Of a DNA stretch of 64,000 bases, positions 27,061 through 36,576 are shown piece after piece. The position numbers and the translations under genes were made by a program. This stretch comes from Nocardioides albus (lineage in GTDB: Bacteria; Actinomycetota; Actinomycetes; Propionibacteriales; Nocardioidaceae): the NCBI RefSeq assembly GCF_014648255.1, contig NZ_BMQT01000011.1, positions 62,001 through 126,000 of the forward strand. The letters run 5' to 3'. The first letter of the stretch is position 1, and every line of letters begins with the position of its first letter. A model generated the notes under the pieces. The model saw only the letters and a list, made by a program, of their open reading frames with translations. It was not told the DNA's origin and did no database searches.

Positions 27061-28986
27061 ATGGGTCTCCTCGAACGCATTGCCGCGCCGCAGGATCTAC
27101 GCGATCTCTCCGACGACCAGCTCGAGCTCCTCGCGAGCGAGATCCGGGACCTGATGATCCGGACGGTGGCCACCAACACCGGCCACCTCGGGCCGAACCT
27201 CGGCGTGGTCGAGCTGACCCTGGCGATGCACCGGGTCTTCGACAGCCCGAGCGACAAGATCGTCTTCGACACGGGCCACCAGTCCTACGTCCACAAGCTC
27301 GTCACCGGCCGGGCCGGCGACTTCGGCACGCTGCGCCGCGAGGGCGGGATGAGCGGCTACCCGAGCCAGTCCGAGTCCGACCACGACGTGGTCGAGAACT
27401 CCCACGCCTCCACCGCGCTCTCCTACGCCGACGGCCTGGCCAAGGCCTACACGATCCGCGGCGAGGACCGCCACGTCGTCGCCGTGATCGGCGACGGCGC
27501 GCTGACCGGCGGGATGGCCTGGGAGGCGCTCAACAACATCGCGATCCAGCACGACTCCCGGCTGGTCATCGTGGTCAACGACAACGGTCGCTCCTACACC
27601 CCGACCATCGGCGGCCTGGCCACGGCGCTGACGGCGCTGCGTACGAATCCGCGCTACGAGCTGGTCCTCGACATGGTCAAGCGTCGCCTCAACGCGGTGC
27701 CCGGGATCGGCGCGATGGCCTACGACGCGCTGCACGCGGTCAAGAAGGGGCTCAAGGACGCGGTCGCGCCCCAGGGGCTCTTCGAGGACCTCGGTCTGAA
27801 GTACGTCGGGCCCGTCGACGGCCACGACCGGCACTCCCTCGAGCAGGCCCTGACCAGCGCCAAGAAGTTCGGCGGCCCGGTGATCGTGCACGCGATCACC
27901 CGCAAGGGCTACGGCTACGACCCGGCCGAGCGCCACGAGGCCGACCAGTTCCACTCGCCGGGCCCCTTCGACGTCCAGACCGGCGCCGAGAAGCCCAAGG
28001 GCCGGATCTGGACCGACCACTTCTCCGATGCGATGGTGCGGCTGGGGGAGAGCCGCCAGGACATCGTCGCGATCACCGCGGCGATGATGCACCCGGTCGG
28101 GCTCGACGCTTTCCAGGCCAGGTTCCCCGCGCGCACCTTCGACGTCGGCATCGCCGAGCAGCACGCCGCCACCTCGGCCGCCGGCCTGGCGATGGGTGGC
28201 CTCCACCCGGTCTTCGCGGTCTACGCCACCTTCCTCAACCGTGCCTTCGACCAGGTGCTGATGGACTGCGCCCTCCACCGCGCCGGGGTGACGTTCGTCC
28301 TCGACCGTTCCGGAGTGACCGGTGACGACGGCGCCTCCCACAACGGGATGTGGGACATGTCGCTGCTCCAGGTCGTTCCCGGCCTGCGGCTGGCCGCGCC
28401 CCGCGACATCACCCGGCTGAACGAGCTGCTCGACGAGGCAGTCGACGTCGACGACGCGCCCACCGTCGTACGTTTCCCGAAGGGCCCTCCGCCGGAGGAC
28501 ATCCCCACGATCGCCAAGCTGGGCGGCGCCGACGTGCTCGTGCGCAACGGCACCAAAGACGTCCTGGTCCTCGGCGTCGGCTCGATGGCCGAGGTCGCCA
28601 TGGGCGTCGCGGAGCGGCTCACCGCGCAGGGAATCGGTGTCACCGTCGTCGACCCCCGATGGGTGAAGCCGGTCGATCCGGCCCTCGTCGAGGCGGCCGC
28701 CGACCACAGGCTCGTCGTCACCATCGAGGACAACGGCATCGCCGGCGGCGTGGGGGCATCGTTCCTGCAGACCCTGACCGCCGCCGACGTACGCACGCCG
28801 GTGAAGATCCACGGGATCCCGCAGGAGTTCCTCGACCACGCCAAGCGTCCCAAGATCCTGGAGGCGATCGGTCTGACGCCGCAGGCGATCGCCCTGGACA
28901 CCATCTCGGCCCTGCCGACGGGGTCGGAGGACGCCGCGGAGGTCACCGAGGGCGCGGGGTCGTTGTCCCGCCAGGAGCAGTTCTGA
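27061..28986 (+). CDS. dxs: 1-deoxy-D-xylulose-5-phosphate synthase
   Basis: The enzyme condenses pyruvate and glyceraldehyde 3-phosphate, the first step of the MEP isoprenoid pathway. It has 641 residues, the usual length. The N-terminal thiamine-diphosphate domain shows GHLGPNLGVVELT and GDGALTGGMAWEALNN. The middle domain has DVGIAEQHAATSAAGLAMGG with the catalytic Glu, and DRSGVTGDDGASHNG. The transketolase C domain follows (VLVLGVGSMAEVAMGV). ATG 27061 gives the standard start. No other isoprenoid gene is in the window. Confidence 0.96.
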   Translation: MGLLERIAAPQDLRDLSDDQLELLASEIRDLMIRTVATNTGHLGPNLGVVELTLAMHRVFDSPSDKIVFDTGHQSYVHKLVTGRAGDFGTLRREGGMSGYPSQSESDHDVVENSHASTALSYADGLAKAYTIRGEDRHVVAVIGDGALTGGMAWEALNNIAIQHDSRLVIVVNDNGRSYTPTIGGLATALTALRTNPRYELVLDMVKRRLNAVPGIGAMAYDALHAVKKGLKDAVAPQGLFEDLGLKYVGPVDGHDRHSLEQALTSAKKFGGPVIVHAITRKGYGYDPAERHEADQFHSPGPFDVQTGAEKPKGRIWTDHFSDAMVRLGESRQDIVAITAAMMHPVGLDAFQARFPARTFDVGIAEQHAATSAAGLAMGGLHPVFAVYATFLNRAFDQVLMDCALHRAGVTFVLDRSGVTGDDGASHNGMWDMSLLQVVPGLRLAAPRDITRLNELLDEAVDVDDAPTVVRFPKGPPPEDIPTIAKLGGADVLVRNGTKDVLVLGVGSMAEVAMGVAERLTAQGIGVTVVDPRWVKPVDPALVEAAADHRLVVTIEDNGIAGGVGASFLQTLTAADVRTPVKIHGIPQEFLDHAKRPKILEAIGLTPQAIALDTISALPTGSEDAAEVTEGAGSLSRQEQF

Positions 28987-28994
28987 CCGCTGCG

Positions 28995-30110
28995 GTGGGC
29001 ACCGCTCACCTGACCCCGGAGCTGGCGCACCAGGTCGTCGAACGGACCATGGGCGTCATCGGGCACAACGTCAACGTGATGGACGCGGCCGGGGTGATCC
29101 TGGCATCGGGGCAGGACGACCGGATCGGCACCGTGCACGAAGGCGCCCTCCTGGCGGCACAGCAGGACCGGGTGGTGGAGATCGCGCACTCCGACGCGCT
29201 GGCGCTGCGCGGCGTCCAGCCGGGGATCAACCTGCCGCTGCGCTGCCACGGCCAGCTGGTCGGAGTCGTCGGGATCACCGGCGAACCCGGGCAGGTGCGC
29301 GTGCTCGGCGACCTGATCCGGGTGACGGCGGAGCTGATGGTGGACCAGGCCCAGGCGGCGGAGTCGCGACAGTGGCGTTACCGGGAGCGCGAGGAGTTCG
29401 TCGGTCATGCCGCCGCAGGCCGGCTCGCACCGCGCGAGCTCGCCGAATGGGCCGCCGGGCTGGGCATCGACCTCGAGGTGCCTCGACGTGCGACCGTGGT
29501 CGCACCGACAGCCCGCAGCAAGCCGGACATCGAGGCCCTTCGGGGGCTCCAGCGGGACCTGATGCAGGTACGCGGTGTCCTGGTCGGACGGGTGGAGCCG
29601 CAGGAGCTCGTCGTCTTCAGCCCGGCTGGTCGCTCCCGAGGGCCGAACGAGGAGGTGACCGCGCTGCTGCGGGCCGCTGAGGGTCGTCTCCGGCACGCCA
29701 CCGGGCGGGCCTTCGCCGGGCGCAGCGCCTTCGAGCATGCGTACCTGACCGCCCGCGACGCCCTGGCGGTGACCGATCTCGTCGGCGCGGGCGGCGCTGC
29801 GTACGACTTCGAGGACGTGCCGCTGCTCGCCCTGGTCAGAGGCATGGGGGAGGGATGGCGCGGCGATCTGCTCGCGGAGCCGTGGCAACGGCTGGTCGCG
29901 ACCGACCGGTCCGGCGAGCTCGTGGCCACCTTCAACGCCTACATCGAGCACCATGCGAGCGCGACGGCAGCGGCGGGTGCGCTGCACGTCCACCGCAACA
30001 CGGTCCGGTACCGCCTCTCCCGGATCGGTGAGATCACCGGGCTGCGGATGGACCACCTGCCGGACGTGCTGATCCTCTACCTCGGTCCGGTGCTCGGCTC
30101 GGCGCGCTAG
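28995..30110 (+). CDS. CdaR-family regulator (sugar diacid / glycerate)
   Basis: From GTG 28995 the product is about 371 residues. The N-terminal sugar-diacid recognition domain (LTPELAHQVVERTMGVIGHN...) is complete, and a C-terminal PucR-type HTH reads ALHVHRNTVRYRLSRIGEI. CdaR proteins activate glycerate, galactarate and glucarate genes in response to the diacid or glycerate. The genes directly after it encode a GntP permease and a glycerate kinase, the classic target set. The start is uncertain: a CTG at 28983 lies 5 nt behind an AGGAG, and GTG 28995 is further away. Confidence 0.9.
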   Translation: MGTAHLTPELAHQVVERTMGVIGHNVNVMDAAGVILASGQDDRIGTVHEGALLAAQQDRVVEIAHSDALALRGVQPGINLPLRCHGQLVGVVGITGEPGQVRVLGDLIRVTAELMVDQAQAAESRQWRYREREEFVGHAAAGRLAPRELAEWAAGLGIDLEVPRRATVVAPTARSKPDIEALRGLQRDLMQVRGVLVGRVEPQELVVFSPAGRSRGPNEEVTALLRAAEGRLRHATGRAFAGRSAFEHAYLTARDALAVTDLVGAGGAAYDFEDVPLLALVRGMGEGWRGDLLAEPWQRLVATDRSGELVATFNAYIEHHASATAAAGALHVHRNTVRYRLSRIGEITGLRMDHLPDVLILYLGPVLGSAR

Positions 30111-30123
30111 CCGGTCCTCGTGG

Positions 30124-30139
30124 TTGTGCACATGCACAA
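30124..30139. promoter_or_regulatory. 16-bp palindrome upstream of the GntP gene
   Basis: ttgtgca-ca-tgcacaa is a perfect 7-bp inverted repeat with 2-nt spacer, 97 bp before the permease start and 13 bp after the CdaR stop. It is a reasonable binding site for the adjacent CdaR regulator. Confidence 0.5.
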
Positions 30140-30235
30140 GAACTAGGCCGCTGGCCTTGGCCATCTGCCTGTGGACGTCGTCACATCGCGGCACCGATGC
30201 TGTGCTGCGTACTTCTTTGACGACTGAGGACTTCG

Positions 30236-31609
30236 ATGGCCGACCTGTTGATTCTGCTCGCCCTGGTGACCGGACTGATCCTGCTCACCGCGTGGGCACG
30301 GATGCACCCGTTCCTGGCACTCCTGCTGACCGCTCTGGTCGGCGGCCTTGCCTTCGGGCTGCCACCACTCACCGACGGTGACACGCCAGGTGTCGTCGCG
30401 ATCGCCACCGGCGGTTTCGGCAGCACCCTCGGCGGCATCGGGATCGTGATCATCCTCGGCACGATCATCGGCGTCTTCCTCGACCGGTCCGGTGCGGCGA
30501 TCACGATGGCCGATGCCATCGTGAGGGTGCTCGGCCGCCGGTTCCCGACGCTGACGATGAGCATCATCGGGTACGTCGTATCGATACCGGTCTTCTGCGA
30601 CTCCGGCTACGTCATCCTCAACTCGCTCAAGGAGTCGATGGCCGCACGGACTCGCACCAGCCCGGTCGCGATGTCCGTCGCGCTGGCCACCGGTCTCTAC
30701 GCCACCCACACGCTCGTCCCGCCGACTCCCGGCCCGATCGCGGCCGCCGGCAACCTGGGTCTCGATGCGAAGCTCGGTCTGGTGATGGCCATGGGTCTCG
30801 TGGTCGGTCTCGTCTCCGCGGGGGCAGGGACGCTGTGGGCGCTCCGCTTCCGTGATGTGCAGCCCGACGGCGCCTCGGACGCCGAGGTCGACCGCCGGAT
30901 CGCCGAGTTCGAGAAGCTCGCCAACACCGTCCAGCGACCGGGAGCCGCCATGGCGTTCGCCCCGATCGTGATCCCGATCGTGCTGATCATGCTCGGCTCG
31001 GCGATGTCGCTGCCGTTCCTTCCCGGCACCGAGACGACGGCCGCCGACGTGCTGCGTTTCGTCGGTCAGCCGGTCATCGCGTTGCTGATCGGCCTCGGGA
31101 TCGCGGTCGCCGGCCTGCGCCCGACCAACCACGAGAAGACCGTGACCGACCGGGTCGCGGAAGGAATCGTCGACTCCGCGCCGATCCTGCTCATCACCGG
31201 CGCTGGCGGCGCGTTCGGTGCCGTCATCCAGGCAACCGACATCGGCACCTTCCTCGGCACCGAGCTCTCCGCTCTGGGGATCGGGATCATGGTTCCGTTC
31301 CTGATCGCGGCCGCGCTCAAGACGGCCCAGGGTTCCTCGACGGTCTCGATGGTGACCACCTCCGCCCTGGTCGCGCCCCTGGTGGCCGACCTCGGCCTCG
31401 GCAGCGACATGGGACGTACGCTGGTCGTGCTCGCGATCGGCCTGGGAGCGATGACGGTCTCGCACGCCAACGACAGCTACTTCTGGGTGGTCAGCCAGTT
31501 CAGCAAGATGAGCGTGCCGCAGGCCTACCGTGCCCAGACCATGGCGACCCTGGTCCAGGGGATCGCCGGCATGGTCGTCGTCGTTCCGCTCTCCCTGCTG
31601 ATCGCCTGA
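30236..31609 (+). CDS. GntP-family gluconate/glycerate:H+ symporter
   Basis: The product is 457 residues with 12 or more hydrophobic segments. GntP marks include FGSTLGGIGIVIILGTIIG, PVFCDSGYVILNSL, THTLVPPTPGPIAAA and AALKTAQGSSTVSMVTTSA. The family imports gluconate and related acids. Next to a CdaR regulator and glycerate kinase, glycerate or a sugar acid yielding it is the most likely substrate. The kinase gene begins 3 bp after the stop. Confidence 0.93.
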   Translation: MADLLILLALVTGLILLTAWARMHPFLALLLTALVGGLAFGLPPLTDGDTPGVVAIATGGFGSTLGGIGIVIILGTIIGVFLDRSGAAITMADAIVRVLGRRFPTLTMSIIGYVVSIPVFCDSGYVILNSLKESMAARTRTSPVAMSVALATGLYATHTLVPPTPGPIAAAGNLGLDAKLGLVMAMGLVVGLVSAGAGTLWALRFRDVQPDGASDAEVDRRIAEFEKLANTVQRPGAAMAFAPIVIPIVLIMLGSAMSLPFLPGTETTAADVLRFVGQPVIALLIGLGIAVAGLRPTNHEKTVTDRVAEGIVDSAPILLITGAGGAFGAVIQATDIGTFLGTELSALGIGIMVPFLIAAALKTAQGSSTVSMVTTSALVAPLVADLGLGSDMGRTLVVLAIGLGAMTVSHANDSYFWVVSQFSKMSVPQAYRAQTMATLVQGIAGMVVVVPLSLLIA

Positions 31610-31612
31610 GCC

Positions 31613-32770
31613 ATGCGCGTCGTCATCGCTCCGGACTCGTTCAAGGGCAGCTGCGACAGCCCTGCGGCCGCCGCGGCCATCGCCGCCGGCTGGCGGCGCG
31701 GTGCCCCCGGCTGGGAGACCGTGTGTCTGCCCGTCGCTGACGGGGGAGAAGGGACGCTGCACGCCTTGGTCGGCTCCCTCGGCGGCCGGATCGTCCAGCA
31801 CACCGTGACGGGCCCGCACGGCCAGCCCGTCAGCGCCGAGCTGGGTCTGATCCCTGCCGAGCAGCCCGGCGGCCGGGTCACCGGCGTGGTCGAGATGGCC
31901 TCCGCCTCGGGCCTGCACCTGGTCGATCCCACGCCGACCAGCGCCGCGGCCGCCACCTCGTACGGCACCGGTGAGCTGATCAAGGCGGCTCTGGACGCCG
32001 GGGCCGAGCGCATCCTGCTCACCCTGGGAGGCAGCGCCACCACCGACGGCGGGGTCGGCATGGCCCAGGCCCTGGGCGTACGCTTCGCCACCGCGAGCGG
32101 CGCGGAGAACGCGTCGGGCGGGGTCGGCCTGCACGACATCGTCGCGGTAGACCTCGCCGGTGTGCATCCCGGTCTGGCTCGTTGCGAGGTGATCGCCGCC
32201 TGCGACGTGGACAGTCCACTGCACGGTCCGCGGGGCGCGGCGTATGTCTTCGGTCCGCAGAAGGGAGCCGACGAGGCGACCGTCCGGATGCTCGATGACG
32301 GCCTACGTCGGCTCGGCGAGGTGTGCGGTGCGCTCGCGGACCCGGCGGCCCCGGGAGCCGGCGCGGCGGGCGGGCTCGGCTTCGCGTCGCTCGCGTTCCT
32401 CGGTGCCGAGCTGCGCTCCGGCTTCGACCTCGTCGCCGACGCCGTCGGACTCGCCTCCGCGATCGCCGGCGCGGATCTGGTCATCACCGGTGAGGGCAGG
32501 CTCGACACCCAGTCCCTCGGCGGCAAGACACCGGTAGGAGTGATGAGGCTCGCCCAGGAACATGGCGTCCCGGTCGTCGTGATCGCCGGTGACGTGTCGC
32601 AGGGTGCGGACGCGGCGATCGCGGCCGGCATGACGGCGGTCTTCTCCGCTGCACCCGGACCGGGTCCGCTGCACGAGGCACTCGACCGGGTCGAGAACGA
32701 TCTCTCACGGACCGCGGAGTCGATCGCCCGGGTGTGGGCTGCGGCAGGCGGCCAGGGCCGCCGTCTCTGA
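31613..32770 (+). CDS. Glycerate kinase (GarK/GlxK type I)
   Basis: The product is 385 residues. MRVVIAPDSFKGSCDSP at the start, PVADGGEGTLHALV, LTLGGSATTDGGVGMAQALG and VITGEGRLDTQSLGGKTPVG are all diagnostic of the family. It phosphorylates D-glycerate to 2-phosphoglycerate, feeding glycolysis. It lies immediately behind the GntP permease, with 3 bp between, so import and phosphorylation are coupled in one operon under the CdaR gene upstream. Confidence 0.95.
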   Translation: MRVVIAPDSFKGSCDSPAAAAAIAAGWRRGAPGWETVCLPVADGGEGTLHALVGSLGGRIVQHTVTGPHGQPVSAELGLIPAEQPGGRVTGVVEMASASGLHLVDPTPTSAAAATSYGTGELIKAALDAGAERILLTLGGSATTDGGVGMAQALGVRFATASGAENASGGVGLHDIVAVDLAGVHPGLARCEVIAACDVDSPLHGPRGAAYVFGPQKGADEATVRMLDDGLRRLGEVCGALADPAAPGAGAAGGLGFASLAFLGAELRSGFDLVADAVGLASAIAGADLVITGEGRLDTQSLGGKTPVGVMRLAQEHGVPVVVIAGDVSQGADAAIAAGMTAVFSAAPGPGPLHEALDRVENDLSRTAESIARVWAAAGGQGRRL

Positions 32771-32966
32771 CCCTGAGACATCGCTTTCTGTCGCAGAGGA
32801 GCCAGTTTTCGCAGGTCAGGGGCCGATGGCTTCCGGTAGCAACCGGATCTCACGTGTGGCGGTGCACCGGATGCGGACAGATTCCGGTTTAGAGTGTCGT
32901 AGGTTCCGGGACCCGCAAGCTCCCAGAACCGTCACCACCGTCACCAACCAGCACTCGGGGGAATCC

Positions 32967-33188
32967 ATGCTCTACGACGATCTCGTGGCCGAGTTCCACT
33001 GGTCACCGGAGCAGATGTCCGCGCCGTTCGACCTGCAAGCGGCAGACGAGAAGGTCCGCAAGCGGATCGAGAGCCGGCGCAGCACGGCGAAGGGCAGGGA
33101 CGAGCAGCGGCCACGCCCGCGGCAGAAGGCCGTGAAGCCGGACGTGGCCGGCAGCCCGAGCGGCCCATACGTCGACAACAGCGTCTGA
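32967..33188 (+). CDS. Unknown small acidic/basic protein
   Basis: From ATG 32967, preceded by GGGGGAATCC, the product is 73 residues. MLYDDLVAEFHWSPEQMSAPF is followed by a charged, probably disordered tail rich in Arg, Lys and Gln (EKVRKRIESRRSTAKG...). A longer reading from 32826 is open but has unlike composition. No family is recognised. The terminator at 33241 follows. Confidence 0.55.
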   Translation: MLYDDLVAEFHWSPEQMSAPFDLQAADEKVRKRIESRRSTAKGRDEQRPRPRQKAVKPDVAGSPSGPYVDNSV

Positions 33189-33240
33189 AGCTCGGGGCCG
33201 AGTCCGGGCGGAACAGGCCACTCCAGAGCGACTGCGAACC

Positions 33241-33267
33241 GCCGCCGACCACATCGTGGCCGGCGGC
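33241..33267. terminator. Bidirectional hairpin terminator
   Basis: gccgccgaccac pairs with gtggccggcggc (12 bp, one wobble) around a 3-nt loop. It lies between the convergent small ORF and fadB and can serve both. Confidence 0.7.
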
Positions 33268-33281
33268 GGATTCGTCGTGGG

Positions 33282-35375
33282 TCAGTGGAACTTCTTGCCG
33301 GTGACCTTCTCCGAGATGCCTTCGCGGTCGAGCAGCCGGGTGATCCCGCCGTTCCAGAACTGGAACCCGGCCCCGGTGATCATCGCCAGGTCGATGTCCT
33401 CGGCGGCCTGCGCGACGCCCTCCTCGAGCATGCGACCGATCTCGTCGGCGATGGCCTCCAGCGCCTGTCGGCGAGCCTCCTCCGCGGTCTTGACCACATC
33501 GCCGGTGACGAGCAGTGCCTCGACCTCGGGGTCGAGGGTGCGCCCGTCGGGACCGAAGAAGGAGCTCTTCTTGGCCTCGACGACCCGGTGGAGGTTCTCG
33601 GAGAGGTAGAACCGGTCCGGGAAGGCCTTCGCGAGCGTCTCGTTGTTGTGGTACGCGATCGCCGGACCGACCAGGCCGATCAGCGCGAAGGGGCCCATCG
33701 GCGCGACCCCGGCGAAGGCGGACTCGACGACGTCGACAGGGGTGCCCTCGTCGGCGACCTTGGAGACCTCGCCCATGAACCGGCCCAGGAGCCGGTTCAC
33801 GATGAAGGACGGGCTGTCCTTGACCAGGATCGAGATCTTCTTCAGCGACTTCGAGACGGAGAACGCCGTGGCCAGGGCCGCGTCCGACGTCTTCTCGCCG
33901 CGGATGATCTCCAGCAGCGGCATCACCGCGACCGGGTTGAAGAAGTGGAAGCCCACGACCCGCTCGGGGTTCTTCAGGTCGGCCGCCATCTCCGTGATCG
34001 AGAGGCTCGAGGTGTTCGTGGCGAAGACCGCGGTCTCCGGCGCGACGGCCTCGGCGTTGGCGAAGACGGTCTTCTTGACGCCCATCTCCTCGAAGACGGC
34101 CTCGATGATGAAGTCGGCGTCGGAGAAGGCCTCCGCGTAGTCGATCGACGACGTCACGAGCGCCTTGAGACGGTTGGTAGCGTCCTGGCTCGCACGGCCC
34201 TTGGCCAGCTTCTTGTCGAGCTCGGCGTGGACGTACGCAACGCCCTTGTCGGCACGCTCCTGGTCGAGGTCGACCATGACGACCGGCACCTTGAGGCGCT
34301 GGACGAAGAGCAGCGCGAACTGCGAGGCCATCAGCCCGGCACCGATGATGCCGACCTTGGTGACCTTCTGCGCGAGCGCCTTGTCGGGGGCACCGGCGGG
34401 ACGCTTGGCGCGCTTCTGCACCAGGTCGAAGGAGTAGAGCGAGGCGAGCAGCTGCGGGGTCTCGGACATCGCGACCAGCGCGTCGTCCTCGGCCGCGAAG
34501 CCCTCGTCGCGGGTGGCGGTCTTGGCCAGCGTCAAGAGCTCGACGGCCTTCTTGGCGGCAGGGGAGGCGTCGCCGGTCTTGGCCCAGGCGAAGAAGCCGG
34601 CGTTCTTGGCCGCCTCGTCCCAGGCGTCGCCGCGGTCGACCTCTTCACGGGTGACCTCGACGGCGCCGCTGAGCACCTTGTCAGCCCACAGCAGCGACTG
34701 CTCGAGGTAGTCGGCGCCGCCGAACATCGCGTCCGCGATGCCGAGGTCGAAGGCCTCGGTGCCCTTGAGCACCTTGCCGTTGTTGAGCGGGTTCTCGATG
34801 AAGACCTTGGCGGCCTTGGCCGGACCGATCAGGTTCGGCAGCAGGTAGCCACCGCCCCAGCCCGGGATCAGGCCGAGCATGACCTCGGGCAGGCCGACGG
34901 CCGGCACCGAGTCCTGGATCGTGCGGTAGTCGGCGTGCAGTGCGACCTCGAGGCCGCCACCGAGCGCGAGCCCGTTGATGAAGCCGAAGGACGGCTTCTT
35001 GGTGCCGTTGTGACCGTCGCCCAGCTTGCGGAAGACTGCGTGACCGAGCTCGGCGATCGTACGGATGCCGTCGGCGCCCCCGGCCTGCAGCGAGGTCAGG
35101 TCGGCACCGGCCGCGAGGATGAACGGCTTGCCGGTGACCGCGATCGCGTCGATCTCGGGGTCAGCAAGGGCCGCGTCGTACGCCGTGTTGAGCTCGACCA
35201 GCGACTTCGGCCCGAACGTGTTCGGCCGGGTGTGGTCGTGGCCGTTGTCGAGGGTGACCAGGCCGAGGACCTTGCCGGAGGGCAGGTTGACCTTCGCCAG
35301 CTTGGCCGCGGTCACGACTTCGTCGTCGGAGAAGAGCTTCTCCACGTCGGCGAGCAGCGTGTTGATGTCCGTCAT
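33282..35375 (-). CDS. fadB: Fatty-acid oxidation trifunctional alpha subunit (enoyl-CoA hydratase / 3-hydroxyacyl-CoA dehydrogenase)
   Basis: The product is 697 residues. Residues 1 to about 200 are an enoyl-CoA hydratase (GLALGGGLEVALHADYRTI, then GLPEVMLGLIPGWGG with its catalytic Glu). From about 340 comes the NAD-binding 3-hydroxyacyl-CoA dehydrogenase (VGIIGAGLMASQFALLF) with GFHFFNPVAVMPLLEI and the C-terminal dehydrogenase domains. It performs hydration and NAD-linked oxidation of the beta-oxidation cycle. The thiolase gene is one base upstream, so the two encode a full FadBA unit. Confidence 0.95.
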   Translation of the reverse strand: MTDINTLLADVEKLFSDDEVVTAAKLAKVNLPSGKVLGLVTLDNGHDHTRPNTFGPKSLVELNTAYDAALADPEIDAIAVTGKPFILAAGADLTSLQAGGADGIRTIAELGHAVFRKLGDGHNGTKKPSFGFINGLALGGGLEVALHADYRTIQDSVPAVGLPEVMLGLIPGWGGGYLLPNLIGPAKAAKVFIENPLNNGKVLKGTEAFDLGIADAMFGGADYLEQSLLWADKVLSGAVEVTREEVDRGDAWDEAAKNAGFFAWAKTGDASPAAKKAVELLTLAKTATRDEGFAAEDDALVAMSETPQLLASLYSFDLVQKRAKRPAGAPDKALAQKVTKVGIIGAGLMASQFALLFVQRLKVPVVMVDLDQERADKGVAYVHAELDKKLAKGRASQDATNRLKALVTSSIDYAEAFSDADFIIEAVFEEMGVKKTVFANAEAVAPETAVFATNTSSLSITEMAADLKNPERVVGFHFFNPVAVMPLLEIIRGEKTSDAALATAFSVSKSLKKISILVKDSPSFIVNRLLGRFMGEVSKVADEGTPVDVVESAFAGVAPMGPFALIGLVGPAIAYHNNETLAKAFPDRFYLSENLHRVVEAKKSSFFGPDGRTLDPEVEALLVTGDVVKTAEEARRQALEAIADEIGRMLEEGVAQAAEDIDLAMITGAGFQFWNGGITRLLDREGISEKVTGKKFH

Positions 35376-35376
35376 G

Positions 35377-36576
35377 TCAGGCCTCCGCGCCGTTCCAGTG
35401 AGGGTTCTCCCAGATGACCGTGCCGCCCATACCCAGGCCGATGCACATGGTGGTGAGGCCGTAGCGGACCTCGGGGCGCTCCTCGAACTGGCGGGCGAGC
35501 TGGATCATCAGCCGCACACCGGAGGAGGCCAGCGGGTGACCGAACGCGATCGCGCCGCCATACGGGTTGACTCGCGAGTCGTTCTCGTCGATGCCGAAGT
35601 GGTCCAGGAACGCGAGCACCTGGATCGCGAACGCCTCGTTGACCTCGAAGGCCTCGATGTCGTCGATGGTGAGCCCGGCCTTGGCCAGCGCCTTCTCGGT
35701 CGACGGGATCGGGCCGACGGCCATGACCTCGGGGGCGACGCCGGCGAAGGCGTACGACACCAGGCGCATCTTGATCGGCAGGCCGAGCTCGCGGGCGACG
35801 TCCTCGGAGGCCAGCAGCGAGGCGGTCGCACCGTCGTTGATGCCCGCCGCGTTGCCCGCGGTCACGCGACCATGGGGGCGGAACGGGGTCTTCAGCTTGG
35901 CCAGATCCTCGGTGGTGGTGCCGGGACGCATCGGCTCGTCGGTGGTGGCCAGGCCCCAGCCGTTCTCGGCCGAGCGGGTGGCGACGGGGACCAGGTCGGG
36001 CTGGATCTTGCCGTCGGCGTACGCCTTGGCGGCCAGCTCCTGGGAGCGGACGGCGAAGGCGTCGGTGCGCTCCTTGGTGATCGCCGGGTAGCGGTCGTGC
36101 ACGTTCTCGGCGGTGTTGCCCATGACGAGCGCGCTCGGGTCGACCAGCTTCTCGGAGATGATCCGCGGGTTCGGGTCGACGCCCTCACCCATCGGGTGGC
36201 GGCCCATGTGCTCGACGCCGCCGGCGATGACGACGTCGTAGGCGCCGAAGGCGATGCCGCCGGCGGTCGTGGTGACGGCGGTCATCGCGCCGGCGCACAT
36301 CCGGTCGATCGCGTAGCCGGGGACGGACTGCGGGAGCCCGGCGAGCAAGCCCGCGGTGCGGCCGATGGTCAGGCCCTGGTCGCCGATCTGCGTGGTCGCG
36401 GCGATGGCGACCTCGTCGATCCGCTCGGGGGGAAGCTCGGGGTTGCGGCGCGTGAGCTCACGGATGAGCTTGACGACCAGGTCGTCCGCGCGGGTCTCGG
36501 CGTACTGGCCCTTGGCCTTGCCGAAAGGTGTGCGTACGCCGTCGACGAAGACGACTTCTCGCAGCTGTCGGGTCAC
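35377..36576 (-). CDS. fadA: Acetyl-CoA acyltransferase (thiolase), FadA partner
   Basis: From GTG 36576, which has GGAG six bases upstream, the product is 399 residues. The nucleophilic cysteine is Cys94 in DRMCAGAMTAV; the conserved GHP is in AFGHPLASSGVR, and the second catalytic cysteine is in TTMCIGLGMGG. It releases acetyl-CoA from 3-ketoacyl-CoA in the last beta-oxidation step. It is the first gene of the operon with fadB. A TTAC-N6-GTAA dyad lies upstream. Confidence 0.94.
   Translation of the reverse strand: MTRQLREVVFVDGVRTPFGKAKGQYAETRADDLVVKLIRELTRRNPELPPERIDEVAIAATTQIGDQGLTIGRTAGLLAGLPQSVPGYAIDRMCAGAMTAVTTTAGGIAFGAYDVVIAGGVEHMGRHPMGEGVDPNPRIISEKLVDPSALVMGNTAENVHDRYPAITKERTDAFAVRSQELAAKAYADGKIQPDLVPVATRSAENGWGLATTDEPMRPGTTTEDLAKLKTPFRPHGRVTAGNAAGINDGATASLLASEDVARELGLPIKMRLVSYAFAGVAPEVMAVGPIPSTEKALAKAGLTIDDIEAFEVNEAFAIQVLAFLDHFGIDENDSRVNPYGGAIAFGHPLASSGVRLMIQLARQFEERPEVRYGLTTMCIGLGMGGTVIWENPHWNGAEA

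Noticed and set aside
33285..35417. 710-codon plus-strand ORF
   Set aside because: It is antisense to fadB, which has all catalytic motifs; the plus reading has none.
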